Made by a program: the position numbers and the translations under genes. 64,000 nucleotides of DNA, taken from assembly GCA_023052935.1 (NCBI GenBank), contig CM041295.1:21948880-22012879 (forward strand). The letters are read 5' to 3'. Shown here piece by piece: positions 54,283 to 64,000 of this stretch. The stretch comes from Piezodorus guildinii. Its lineage: Eukaryota; Arthropoda; Insecta; Hemiptera; Pentatomidae. Position 1 is the stretch's first letter. Each line of letters begins with the position of its first letter. The notes beneath the pieces were generated by a model. It had not been told where the DNA came from. It made no database searches and saw only the letters and a program-made list of their open reading frames with translations.

Positions 54283-54968
54283 TATTTAATTTTTTTTTTT
54301 AATTAAAATTTACATCTGTTGATTATATAACAACAAGTAAATTTGCTGAGTAATGATAAAAATCATTAAGAGAAACTGCCCATTGACAGCACTCTTTAGT
54401 AGTGAATCTAAATAATCCATCTTCTTTTTTTCAGATGCCTCGGAGGATTGTCAGGAATAGAAGAAGAAGCAAGGATTAAAACTTGGAACTTGCGGTTGCC
54501 CGGTTACTGTTAAACACGTTTTGACTGAGTATAGGGTTTATGATACTCAAAGAGAACATATTGCAATTGACACTGACTTACCAACCGTTTTACAAGAAAA
54601 CTGCAAAACCTTTTGACTTCCTACGACAGACAGACTTATACAATAAATTATAGTATTTAATCCGTGATTTTAGGCGAAAATGACCCAAGTGGTTTAAGCC
54701 TACGAACAAAAAATAAAATAAAAAAAAAGGATTAAAACTAGTGGGTTAGAGTGGGAGTGGAGTTTTTCATTCAAGGATTGATAGCTGGTACGGGCCAAAT
54801 CAGCAACATATCGAACATTAAGGTCTTTGTGGATGATTTTATTGTAATAAAGTAAGAACCCTTAAGGATTTTGGATTGTAAGGATTCGATACGAAAAGAG
54901 TTTGACGGTTTAGTAGAGCCCCAAAGCTCAACCCCGTAGGTCCATATAGACCTTATGATTTTCATTAA
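54283..54968 (-). mobile_element. Jockey-clade LINE 3' fragment, interrupted
   Basis: Reverse poly(A) at 54287-54301, 3'UTR, then the RT C-terminal region; ends near 54968 in IIRPIWTYGVELWGSTKPSN. Interrupted by a LINE tail at 54484-54727. Confidence 0.8.
54484..54727 (+). mobile_element. LINE 3' end (I/R1-like C-terminus), 12 bp perfect target duplication
   Basis: AGGATTAAAACT at 54472-54483 and again at 54728-54739. The plus frame reads CGCPVTVKHVLTEYRVYDTQ then R, a CPxTVxHxLxxC-like finger remnant common at LINE C-termini, and KTF.LPTTDRLIQ; an A-rich tail precedes the right duplication. Only ~244 bp remain. Confidence 0.85.
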
Positions 54969-55262
54969 AAATTCTTAAATTTATTTTAACAACGGAGGTA
55001 CAGTGATGTAAAAAGTATTTGCACATCATGTTTTTATGAATTAATGAGTTCAAGGAAACAAAAAACTAAACTTAAAATGAAAACAATAATTGTGCTTGGA
55101 AAAAGTATTTGCACACTTGCTCTACTATGACTCGCAAGCACTGTTTACTTTTGCATTAATCCTCCTGTGTCCATAGGTTTGTTTACTAATCTATCCCTAA
55201 TCGTTTATTACAATCATTCTTTAGTCTTTCAATCAGTTTCTTTCAGTCAATAGACAATTATC

Positions 55263-55560
55263 ATGCCAAAGAGTAGTGAACTGTTTGCCGCGACTCATGA
55301 TAAAATTGTTTTTCTGAAGAATCAGCAAAAATCATATCGCCTAATTGCCGATTTCTTAGGGTTGAGTTTTTCTACAGTGAGAAACGTCATTAAAAGGTAT
55401 GAGGAACGTGGTTTAACCGAAAACAGTGAGCGTAAAAGGCGTCCAAATAATTTCTCAGGCTGAAGAGGAAAATAAGAAAAGAAGCTCTTACAAATCCCGT
55501 GATAAGTTCTCGGGAGCTGGCTGCCATATTGACGAAAATAGCCTATTTACAAAATATTAA
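55263..55560 (+). pseudogene. Tc1-like transposase N-terminus
   Basis: ATG at 55263 opens MPKSSELFAATHDKIVFLKN, QQKSYRLIADFLGLSFSTVR, NVIKRYEERGLTENSERKRR, then a stop or frame shift at about 55460. This is the paired-like helix-turn-helix (IVxLxxxGxSxxxIAxxLGxSxSTVxxxIKRxxExG) of Tc1 transposases with the following GRP-type linker. The second frame continues AEENKKRSSYKSRDKFSGAG. No DDE catalytic region remains. Confidence 0.88.
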
Positions 55561-55632
55561 AACTATTAAAATTTAGTTTTAACTTGTAAATGTCGAAGTG
55601 TGCGAATACTTTTTTTCCAAGCACTTTTATTG

Positions 55633-56130
55633 TTTTAATTATTTTGTTTGATTATGAAGTGTTTTTATTTTTTGTTTGTTTTGTTCGGTTTTAGGGCGTA
55701 CAACAGCCAGGTCACCAACGCCCGATGGTTAGTTATTATGGTTTATCCTTGAGAGGTGTTTATTATTAGTTCAAGAGGAATTATAATGATAAAAAAAATA
55801 ATAATAAAATAAATACTATAATAAATAAATAAAAAATAAAATAAAAATAATAAAAAATAAAGGTAGAAAAATAAATTAAGCAATAAAAAATAATAATAAT
55901 AGGAAAAGGAATTAAATAGATGCATAATAAGGAGGGTACGTCCTCGATAAATGTGTTTAACAGTTTCACTTTTGTTAGAAATTTAATGACTGCTTTTATT
56001 GAGGGCTCTTCATCTCGCAGAGCCATTGATATGTTGGGTGGTATACCAGGTTTTTATTTTTTTGTGAAAGGATTTTTTCATTTTTGCAAAGGAAAGTGAT
56101 GTTTTTTGTTTACTTGAACTAATTTATTCA
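55633..56130. other. Tc1 interior of unknown origin
   Basis: Includes a very A+T-rich stretch (55790-55900, mostly A/T with few G) and the less AT-rich block 55693-55750. Not recognisable as transposase; possibly a filler or a further insertion. Confidence 0.4.
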
Positions 56131-56229
56131 TAAAAACGTGTTGTGTTCATAAAATACTTTTTTCAAACACTGTAAGTAAAAGTCGTGAGTTGCGCTCACC
56201 AAATTTTTTTAAAATATTAAAATTAGGTA

Positions 56230-56465
56230 TAAACTCCACTCCCACTCTAACCCACTATTTTCAATCTTTGATTCCTCTTCCATTCCTGACAATCCTCCGA
56301 GGTGTCTGAAAAGAAGATGGCCTCGAGACCGTATAGTTTAAATTAGACCTAGCGGAGTGCTATTGCCTGGGACCCTTCATGTCTTTTTTTCTGACAGCTA
56401 ATTTACTTGATGTGTTAACATATACAGTTGTTTGAATTTCAATAAATAATAATAAAAAAAAAGGT
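56230..56465 (+). mobile_element. Jockey-clade LINE 3' end
   Basis: Plus copy of the last coding stretch (PDNPPRCLKRRWPRDR-like), 3'UTR with ACAGTTGT and AATTTCAATAAATAAT, and an A-rich tail at 56452-56463. Confidence 0.8.
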
Positions 56466-56811
56466 ATACGTTCTTTTAGTAATACCCGAAATCAATAATC
56501 TTGAAAGTAATTTTTCATCCCTGAGCCTTGATAATACGAAAGACAAATAAAATAGAACTATCCACCGAGACAAGAAGTTGAACCTCGCTTTAAAGTTAGA
56601 TGCCTAAGTTCAACAATAGGCCTCATCCACAACTCAAATAGCCTACAATTCACAAATGCAACAAGATTACCTAACACAGACCTTAATAATTTTCAGATTG
56701 GATTGTCTTAGTGCTAAAACTTGTGTCTTTCTGTGTCCGCTTAAAATTGACAAATTAATAATTATTCTATTTACTTTTTTTTCCAATAAATACCCAAAAA
56801 CAAAATTGAAC
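56466..56811. other. no gene recognised
   Basis: AT-rich; nothing recognised. Confidence 0.45.
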
Positions 56812-56957
56812 ATTTGGTGCGGGCTACACACGACTTTTACTTATCAGTAAAAAATAAATTACAAAACTATAAAATAAACTTGAAATTGAAAAAAGTTTAT
56901 TCAGTTTTGTTGGAAACATATGATTCAGATTAAATGATATAACAATATTAAATTGTT
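56812..56957 (+). mobile_element. Helentron-like 5' end fragment
   Basis: TTTGGTGCGGGCTACACACG then ACTTTTACTTATCAG, the family 5' end, and about 130 bp of interior. Cut by the Penelope-like fragment. Confidence 0.65.
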
Positions 56958-57472
56958 ACATATTGAGGATGTATAGTCGACTGTAGAAACTATTGTAGGT
57001 GGAATAATCAGGAATCAGTCATTATTTGCTAATATACATTTTTTCTTTGATTTATGAGATATATAGATATTATTAATGCACGAGTTTAGTAAGGAAATAT
57101 CTTCAGTAGAGAGAAGAGAATGGAAGGAGTTAAATAAATAATTAATTTTCTTTTTTACTGATTGAATAAGGAAAATCGTTTCTTTGATATGTAGGTTAAG
57201 GAGTGATTTTTTAAGGCGGAATTGGATGGTTTCAAGTTTAGAGAGAAATTTTTTGTTAACATTGAAGTGGTTAAAATTTTTGGAAATGAAGGGGGAATAA
57301 AGAATGGGAGCGGCATTTTAGAAGGAAAATGAGCGACTCCTGTTTGTTGGCTAATTGTTTATGAACATGGGAAATACGGTTAATAAGAGGTTTTTTATCA
57401 GGATATGTTGATTTTAAGATTACAAAAGAGTTTACCTCAGTTCTAGTGTTATTTTCTGATGTCGCCATCAGA
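56958..57472 (-). pseudogene. Penelope-like element fragment: ORF N-terminal part joined to palindrome arm
   Basis: On the minus strand a frame with one break reads HVHKQLANKQESLIFLLKC, then NFNHFNVNKKFLSKLETIQF and RLKKSLLNLHIKETIFLIQS, ending NNIYISHKSKKKCILANND. The spacing F-L-x-x-C and the Lys/Leu-rich helical stretch resemble the region before the RT domain in Penelope-like ORFs. It runs into GACTGATTCCTGATTATTCC...TACATCCTCAATA (57025-56958), the arm of the palindromic elements at 37164 and 21174. RT and GIY-YIG domains are absent. The Penelope call is by pattern memory and needs a search. Confidence 0.5.
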
Positions 57473-57860
57473 TCAGAAGAGCCACTTTAAACCATGAATT
57501 TTGCACCTTTTTACGATTTTCTTGAAAACAGCTCTAAAGATTTTGATAAAACTCGCTATATGGATTTAAAATTTAATATGCTTCAGTTTGAATTAGGTTT
57601 CATTTTCATTGTAATAGTCTTACATACTGATATTTTAAATTTTCTTCCTCTAAAGTACCTTTCATTTTGTAGATTCAGAAAAATTGACTATATCATTTTG
57701 TTAGTATTGATAACAATTTACTATATATATATAAGTTGAACGAATTCGATGTCCATATAATGGAGAAGAGAACAAAAATAGTTTTTTTTTTTTGCAGTTT
57801 TAGAATTTCTGAAAATAATAGCAGTAATATAGTAGTATAACAATTTTAAATATCTCCTAT
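57473..57860 (-). mobile_element. Helentron-like interior fragment
   Basis: AGAAGAGCCACTTTAAACCA, TTGCACCTTTTTACGATTTT and CTCTAAAGTACCTTTCATTT blocks of the family interior in minus orientation; no ends. Confidence 0.65.
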
Positions 57861-58167
57861 AAATTTGGGAAAATTAAATATGTATAATTAAAATTAATAA
57901 ACCCTGATAAAAAAGGTACAAAAATAATCTTTACTTCAATAATAAAATAAAATAAGCCTTTACAGTAAAATCAACTATAAAAATAATAAATTAATTGTTT
58001 AAAACATACTAAAAAAAGTTATTTCTATAAAATAAAAATAAAAACAAAAAATTAAATAAAATAAATATTAAATCAAATCAACTTGAATTGCAGTAAATAT
58101 TTAATGTAAATAAAAATTAATCCTAGATCCTAGATGGCAGCAATAAAGTGTTAAGGACACTGTTCCC
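57861..58167. other. very AT-rich stretch, no gene
   Basis: Nothing recognised. Confidence 0.5.
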
Positions 58168-58366
58168 TTAACAGTTGTCTTAAATATGAAATTTCAGTTT
58201 CGTACGACTTATCGTTTTTGCGCTGAACGGACACAAGAACTTTTTTCGGGACGTGGTCGTTTCGATTCTGGAGACCCTAAAACGTGTATTTCCGGTAAAA
58301 ACTTAAATTCGAATATTTTTACGATTGCAATAATTTCCCATACTATATTTAAGTGAGTGAAAGTGA
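58168..58366 (+). mobile_element. Helentron-like 3' end fragment
   Basis: Starts at GTCTTAAATATGAAATTTCA and ends CATACTATATTTAAGTGAGTGAAAG (decayed hairpin and subterminal repeat, given here as two joined blocks of the family end). Confidence 0.65.
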
Positions 58367-58630
58367 TAACTTTCTAATTAGATTTTATGAATCGTTTTAT
58401 CAATATATTCAAACCACCTTAAATGATTTAATTTATTTTAAAAACATTTCGAACTAATATTGTTAACAATCCTTAAAAAATATAAAATAATTAATTATAC
58501 TTATCGCATTTAACACGCTTAAAAATCAACTTTAGATTTTAATAAAAAAAAAAGAATCAGGTAAATTGGTCCAATAATAAATAAATGACAGATTTTTGCG
58601 TTTCCTGTAAAATTGTCGAAAGTGGATATA

Positions 58631-59546
58631 TTGGGTTGTGTCACATGAAATGTCCGTTTTCAAGGTAAAGGATTTTTATTAAAAATACGATATGAAAAAA
58701 AGATAATTTTATTCGAAGTATTTACCTTCTTTTTCTACACATTTTTCCCAACCTGACACCAAATTTTTTATCCCCGAACTGAAAAACTCTGAGCTTTGAA
58801 GTGAATCAAAATCTGAAAACGCACATTTCACTTGATCATCATTTTCAAAAAGTTTTCCTTTGACGAAGTTGTCCAAATTCCTGAACAGGTGGTAATCTGT
58901 TGGAGACAAGTCGGGAGAATATGTTGGGTGCGGAAGAACTTCGTAGCCCAGTTCTTTCAATTTTTGCACGGTATCTTTTGAAACATGGGATCTTGCTGCC
59001 GCTCAGTGAGATCATGAGGTACCCATGTATCGAGCTTTTTTACTTTCCCAATACACTTTAAATGTCTGGAAACGGTAGATGCACTTGCATTTAGTTGTGC
59101 TGAGAGTCCTTTAACTGTTTGGTAGGAGTTTCCTTCTACTGTATGTTTGAGGACATCGTTGTCTATTACGGACGGAGGTCTTCCTCCGGGGCAAAGTCGG
59201 TATCCCCAGCTGAAAACTTAGCAAACCAACGGCGAATGGTTCGTTCATTAACACTCCCTTCCCCAAACGCCTTGCAAATATTTCTAGCGGCCTCAGCTGC
59301 TGAATGACCGAGTTTAAATTCGTACAAAAATATCATTCGATAATCGGGTGTTTCCATGTTTCTATTTGAGGTATACTAAAAAGTGGGTAATTGATTGGGA
59401 AGCAAAAGTTTAAAATACAAAGGTAAAGGATTAGTAACTGTTTACTTTAAATATGTAAACATTTGGAAAAAAACAACAGAGACCTGCAAAATCCTTTATG
59501 TATTTCAGAAACTATAAAAACGGACATTTTATGTGAAATAACCCAA
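58631..59546 (-). mobile_element. mariner (irritans-like) element, internally deleted
   Basis: Ends TTGGGTTGTGTCACATGAAA at 58631 and the inverted partner ending at 59546, with TA at 58629-58630 and 59547-59548. 916 bp. Sister to 32263-33191, opposite orientation, same internal deletion. Confidence 0.93.
58709..59357 (-). pseudogene. mariner transposase, deleted
   Basis: N-terminal frame 59357-59166: METPDYRMIFLYEFKLGHSA, ICKAFGEGSVNERTIRRWFA, KFSAGDTD. C-terminal frame 58969-58709: QKLKELGYEVLPHPTYSPDL (PHPPYSPDLxPxDYHLF motif with the third catalytic Asp region), SPTDYHLFRNLDNFVKGKLF, VSGWEKCVEKEGKYFE. A frameshift near 59170 and the shared deletion remove the first two catalytic Asp regions. 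Confidence 0.9.
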
Positions 59547-59548
59547 TA

Positions 59549-60237
59549 TATAAATGAAAATAAATAAAAAACCTGTTAAAAAATATCTCTCACCAAGGTA
59601 AAGTAAACAAATTTCAAACTTTTGGGTCCGAATTCCGTCTCCCATTGAAGATATCCCACAAAGGATGGAAATATATTTATTTTTTATTATAGAGTCAATG
59701 TACAATATATAATTGATTATAAAAAATAAACAATTTTTTTTTAGCTGTTTCGGGAAGAAAATAACGTAGAATGAAATGACAAACAAACGTCTTCAAATTA
59801 GCTAAAATCTCTGTGCTTACAGGCCAGCATATTTATATAAAAAAGACAATGTTCTCAAGATAAAAATTTCTACAACAAATAGGGGTACTAAAATATAGCT
59901 ATTGAAAAAATTAATGAGCTCAACACAAATTTTATTTTCATTTATTATCTACAACAATAACCTGTGTTTATAACCTTTTCGTCACTCTGGATCATCTAAA
60001 ACATTAGAGGTTAGGTCAGTTCTTTTATAAAATATTTGGTTTTCCAACAGTGTGCTATTACTAGAGACCGAATTCACATGATTATATAGGGAATAATATA
60101 TTGCAATTTTATGTTGCACGAAATTGAATGTTTTTGATTTTTATTGCATTATGTTGCATTCTTTGCACTATTGGGTAAAATTTGATTATTAAATTTTAAT
60201 ATCACAATTGATCGAGCCAAATCATCCGTAATAATAA
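59549..60237. other. no gene recognised
   Basis: AT-rich; nothing recognised. Confidence 0.5.
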
Positions 60238-60239
60238 TA

Positions 60240-60582
60240 TTGGGTTGTGTCACATGAAATGCCCGTTTTCAAGGTAAAGGATATTATTAAAAATACGATA
60301 TGAAAACAAGATAATTTTGTTCGAAGTATTTACCTTCTTTTTCTACACATTTTTCCCAACGTGACACCAAATTTTTTATCCCCGAACTGAAAAACTTTGA
60401 GCTTTGAAGTGAAACGAAATCTGAAAACGCACTTTTCACTTGAACATCATTTTCAAAAAGTTTAAAATATGTAAAAGTTACTTTAAATATGTAAACATTC
60501 GGAAGAAAACAACAGAGACCTGCAAAATCCTTTATGTATTTCATAAACTATAAAAATGGACATTTTATGTGAAACAACCCAA
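60240..60582 (-). mobile_element. mariner-derived MITE, 343 bp
   Basis: Both mariner ends with TA at 60238-60239 and 60583-60584. Keeps only the last ~60 codons (FFSSGIKNLVSRWEKCVEKE) and the opposite end. Confidence 0.92.
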
Positions 60583-60584
60583 TA

Positions 60585-61240
60585 GTATCTTTTGGAAATC
60601 AACGTCTCAATTGTCAAAACTGTGACCTAAAATAAAAATAATAGTCGCCAAAGTAATGTATTAATAGTGTAATCACCTAAAGCTATTAGTTCTGTAAGCC
60701 GTAGACAGATTTTCATATATGTTTTCATGTTTCATTTTAAAATAACCAACCAAGAAACTCAACTAATTTTGATTAATTGTCGAATAAATGTTTCTCATTG
60801 CTAACCTGGGGCGAGTCTCTGGTATGATTATAAATCTATAAAGATTCTCTCATATGTTTTCAAAACTAAGATGATGTAGATGTCAATAGTTAATCTTCAT
60901 TGTAATTTTATATGTTTCGTGACGTTTAGGTTAGGCCTAATCGCGTTGCGTTCGATAATACAGTCATATATTAAACGGTGGTAGAACTGTGGCGAGATTT
61001 GACGTGCCCATGTGTTACCGTCTATCAGTCCCATTGATTATATACATCCATTACTACCGCCAAAGCATTTGCCAATAGTTTTACGTATTTACAATCAATT
61101 AGGTGGCAATCGTTCATAATGGATCCAGGAAAAAAAACAAAGAATATGATTCTCAGAGAACAATTTTCACAATTTACAATACTGAATTTGTATTTATTAC
61201 TTATCTGATCCTTTTATCCTTTATTTTTGGTTCATTATTT
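60585..61240. other. no gene recognised
   Basis: AT-rich; nothing recognised. Confidence 0.5.
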
Positions 61241-61258
61241 TTAATAATGACCCTTTGT

Positions 61259-62582
61259 TGCTTTAAGTTATTTTAAAGCAATATATCATTGGCCACGGAA
61301 TACACCTAACCATTATGTTCGTATAGAAACTGGGCTAAAATCAATAGAAACAGATGTTCTAAAAAGAATGATTCGCTGGTATCGAAAAGCAGACTTAATG
61401 AAAGATGATGGGTTACCGAAAATATGTCTAAACATTTTAAAAAAATATTCCTTGAACCAGAAGGTCAATGTGAAGTACAATTGGTATAGGCAACTTATTA
61501 ATAAATTGTTAATTATAGACGCGGCTGACATATTAAATATCGAAAGTAAAGCCATATTTGAAAGGGAATTAAATAACGCTGTTGAAAATTCAATAATCAT
61601 AATCTTTCCCTAGATATTCAGGCTATTTTACACTCAAAGTTTAATCCTAATTTTAGGAAAATTTGTTGCCTAAATATGGGGGAATATTATTTGAAAATAA
61701 AGGGACCTATGAGGAAACATAGATTAATCAGTCAACTAAGACTATGTCAACCTAATAAACTGAAAGTTACCAGTTACGGATTCCAAAATGGTTATTCAGA
61801 TAGCAGCGTTTAATGCCCTATTTGTAATTCAGGCGAACCAGAAGATCTAAATCATTTTTTGTTGCAATGCCCTGTTTACTCCCCGTCCAGAAATAAGTAC
61901 TTCAGGACATATATTGAAAATATTTCAGACAATGACCTCATAGTACAACTTTTGTTGCAAATAGAAAATAAAAAGAAATTTGAAAATTTATTTTATTATG
62001 TAAAATGTTTAAAGCTAAGAAATTTGTATCTGTCTATTCAAGAATAATTTAAGCACAATACTAAAATAACAATAACTGAATTAGTTAAACTATTTATGAT
62101 TATTTTATTTGTTTAATATTTATACAGTTACAATTTATTTTGCCTTTTATTATGTATTTGTTTTAGTTAAGGAAGCGTATTTTGTTTAGTACAGTTGTTA
62201 TAGATTTCTTTGATTTATGTTTAACTGTTTTGTAAAACTCAACTCCGTTTGTATGGGCTGGCCCCAAAACAAATAAAGAGATTTATTGGAACTTTTAAAA
62301 AAGCACATAATACCTTCCATTCATCATCTAAACCTTTTATTTCTTTAGTCCTTTAACATTTTTTTATTTAAGTCGACGTTTCGGGGTTGTTTCCCCATTT
62401 TCAAGACTGAAAACAATTTATACTTTTCGAAACGTCGACTTAAATAAAAAAATGTTAAAGGACTAAAGAAATAAAAGGTTTAGATGATGAATGGAAGGTA
62501 TTATGTGCTTTTTTAAAAGTTCCAATTAAGAAAACTTCCAAAAAAATTAAAAAAGAAAAGTAAATAAAGATTTATTTATTAA
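61259..62582 (+). pseudogene. LINE 3' part with C-x2-C-x9-H-x4-C finger, 18 bp target duplication
   Basis: TTAATAATGACCCTTTGT at 61241-61258 and 62583-62600 is a perfect 18 bp duplication. Frames: VLKRMIRWYRKADLMKDDGL, KYSLNQKVNVKYNWYRQLIN (61368-61613); after a break KICCLNMGEYYLKIKGPMRK and CPICNSGEPEDLNHFLLQCP (zinc-finger-like C-terminus) ending LYLSIQE* at 62047. The 3'UTR has AATAAAGAG. Same family as 35286-36030. The region between the duplications also includes the palindrome 62285-62526 and an AT-rich tail. Confidence 0.82.
62285..62526. repeat. perfect palindrome with 99 bp arms and hammerhead-like loop
   Basis: Left arm 62285-62383 and right arm 62428-62526 are exact reverse complements over 99 bp by my reading, with a 44 bp centre. 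On the minus strand the centre gives ACGTTTCGAAAAGTATAAAT, TGTTTTCAGTCTTGAAAATG, GGGAAACAACCCCGAAACGT: stem III, a GAAAA/TTTTC stem I, a degenerate CUUGAAAA in place of CUGAUGA, a GGGG/CCCC stem II and GAAAC. Confidence 0.9.
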
Positions 62583-62600
62583 TTAATAATGACCCTTTGT

Positions 62601-62892
62601 AATATTACGGAAAAAAATCCCTCTCCGCTTAATATTTGAGGGCTTACATTTCAAGATACGTAGAATCCGAATAACAAATGAAAAAATAATCCGTTTGTTC
62701 GCCGTCCGAAACTACTGGACAATTTTTCTTTTACATTCGACACAAAAATACAATCTTATTCAACGACGATCCTAACACTTAGACGTTGATATTCGCCGAT
62801 TAGTTTTAAAATTACTTATGTTACTTATGAATATAGAGACAAATTTATTGGACTTTTTTAACCACGAAACCGCGAAAATAATTATAGTAAAA
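62601..62892. other. no gene recognised
   Basis: Nothing recognised. Confidence 0.5.
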
Positions 62893-63672
62893 AACTGGTG
62901 CGCGCAACACACGACTGGTACTTACCTACATTATTTATATCAATTCAAGAATTAAAAAAAAAAAAAATTATAAACGAAAATAAATTGTTAAAGAATTATT
63001 TAAATTGGATTTTAATAGAAACATGTGTTTTATTAAATAATCTATTATATTATTTCTACGATAAACAGTTTGTTTTATCGGCTTTTCATCACTCTCCGTT
63101 AACTTTTACAATAGAATGTATAAGATAATATTTTTTTCTAAAATCTTTAGCATTCCAACGGTATATCATAAATGTATATTACTGTTCTTAAGTTCAAAAA
63201 TCAAAAATTGCATTAAAAAAATATGTTTGCAGTTTTCTCGTTTGATTGGATATTGAATTCCTTATACTTACATATTTACCTGTTTTTTAACAATACTAAA
63301 CGAACGATATGGTTAATTTTTTCGAATCTACAAAATTAAAGGTACTTCAGAGAAAGAAATTTTGAAATATCAGCATTTAAGCAAAGTCAGGCTATTTAAA
63401 TTCAGAATGAAACACATGATAATAAAGCACGTTCCATTTTACATCGACATAGCGAGTTTAATTAAAATCGTTTGAGCCATTTTTGAGAAAATCGTAAAAA
63501 GGTGCAAAATGCATGGTATAAAGTGGCTCTTCTGGTTAGCCGATTTAGATGAAAAAGTTGCTGTAACATCTCGGGCATATAGTTTTCTTAAATATGAAGT
63601 TGAGTTTGACTTTTCGTTTTTGCGCTAGACTTACCATACACACATAGGAACACACACACACACATTTTATAC
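62893..63672 (+). mobile_element. Helentron/HINE-like element, 3' end missing
   Basis: CTGGTGCGCGCAACACACGA then CTTACCTACATTATT; family interior to CATACACACATAGGAACACA, then breaks at about 63672 into a second copy. Confidence 0.75.
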
Positions 63673-64000
63673 GGCTATATAACTGTTCTTATTATAAAAA
63701 AAAATAAAAAACTGCATATAAAAATAATTTTGCTTTTTTATCCTTTAGTTGGTCATCAAATTCCTCTCACATGTATATTAAGTCGTCTTTCATCAATGTC
63801 ATTAAGATATTCATAAAATCTACAAAATTAATGGTACTTTAGAGGAAGACAATATCGGCATTTAAGCCCTGTGAGACTATTTCAATCAGAATGGAACCTA
63901 TATGATACTAAAGCCCGTCCAATTTTACATCGATGTTTAATCAAAATCGTTTGAGCCGTTTTTGAGAAAATCGTAAAAAGGTGCAATATGCATAGTATAA
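63673..64000 (+). mobile_element. Helentron-like element, runs off the window
   Basis: Starts in the family interior (ATATAACTGTTCTTATTATA) and proceeds to GTGCAATATGCATAGTATAA at the window end. Confidence 0.7.

Larger units (their letters stand above)
55001..56172 (+). mobile_element. Tc1-like transposon, internally decayed
   Basis: Ends CAGTGATGTAAAAAGTATTT at 55001 and (reverse) CAGTGTTTGAAAAAAGTATT at 56172, with TA duplicated at 54999-55000 and 56173-56174. A second inner pair of inverted repeats, GTGCTTGGAAAAAGTATTTG near 55092 and its partner near 55598-55625, gives an IR/DR look. It split the Helentron motif GGAGGTAAGTGAAAGTC at its TA. Confidence 0.92.
53499..56203 (-). mobile_element. 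Helentron-like copy carrying three nested insertions
   Basis: 3' hairpin end TTCACTTACCTATGCGTAAA at 53502 and family 5' end AAGTCGTGAGTTGCGCTCACC at 56181-56201. Interrupted by a Jockey fragment (54283-54968, itself holding another LINE) and a Tc1-like element (55001-56172). Its own sequence adds up to about 0.83 kb. Confidence 0.8.

Noticed and set aside
1..64000. CRISPR array or bacterial operons
   Set aside because: No short direct repeats with unique spacers of even length. The gene content is eukaryotic transposable elements and split exons.

Overview
This is an AT-rich window of animal nuclear DNA, most likely from an arthropod. The guess rests on abundant Jockey-group LINEs, irritans-type mariner, Tc1, pogo, Penelope-like relics and Helentron-type repeats, together with split exons carrying GT/AG borders. 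There are no bacterial-style genes or operons. Species cannot be fixed from the sequence alone.

The only host gene I can support is a carbonic-anhydrase-related protein (CARP X/XI, CA10/CA11-like) on the minus strand. Two consecutive coding exons are present, 15800-15936 (upstream) and 5337-5528 (downstream). They are joined in frame across a 10.3 kb intron. The remaining exons lie outside the window or were not recognised.

Nearly everything else is transposable-element sequence, often nested two or three deep. (1) About 20 copies or pieces of one ~0.85-0.9 kb Helentron/HINE-like family. These begin TCTGGTGCGGGCAACACACG, carry ACTTTCACTTAC near that end and its inverted copy GTAAGTGAAAGT at the other, and have a terminal TATATA hairpin. 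(2) A Jockey-clade LINE family, 5'-truncated, with poly(A) tails and ~11 bp target duplications. (3) A CR1-like LINE with (ATTCT)n-type tails. (4) An RTE-like LINE with a (TTA)n tail. (5) A LINE with a C-x2-C-x9-H-x4-C C-terminal finger. (6) Other LINE tails. (7) A tRNA-derived SINE. (8) DNA transposons: mariner (two copies share one deletion), another Tc1/mariner-superfamily relic, Tc1, pogo/Tigger, and a TTAA-target MITE. (9) A 462 bp internally deleted Gypsy-like LTR element. (10) Palindromic elements, some carrying hammerhead-like cores and 13-14 bp target duplications, one family tied to a Penelope-like ORF.

Layout: 1-3.0 kb Jockey and Helentron pieces; 4.3-4.8 kb TTAA MITE; 5.3 kb CARP exon; 5.8-9.5 kb Helentron, transposase relic, LINE bits and MITE; 9.76-13.31 kb a 3.5 kb foldback element built on 21 bp and ~111 bp tandem repeats, abutting a pogo element (13.31-14.22); 14.4-15.8 kb RTE inside CR1; 15.8 kb CARP exon; 16-26 kb nested MITEs, pogo, Helentrons and Jockey; 26.6-31 kb three Jockey copies, one inside a foldback inside a Helentron; 32-37 kb mariner, tandem Helentron ends, LINE and palindrome; 37.7-45 kb SINEs, Jockey, RTE plus Gypsy; 47-52.5 kb Helentron and LINEs; 53.5-56.2 kb Helentron with Jockey, LINE and Tc1 nested; 57-64 kb Penelope-like relic, mariners, LINE with a perfect 99 bp-arm palindrome, and Helentron pieces. 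Several insertions can be proved against empty sites or by target duplications inside this same window.
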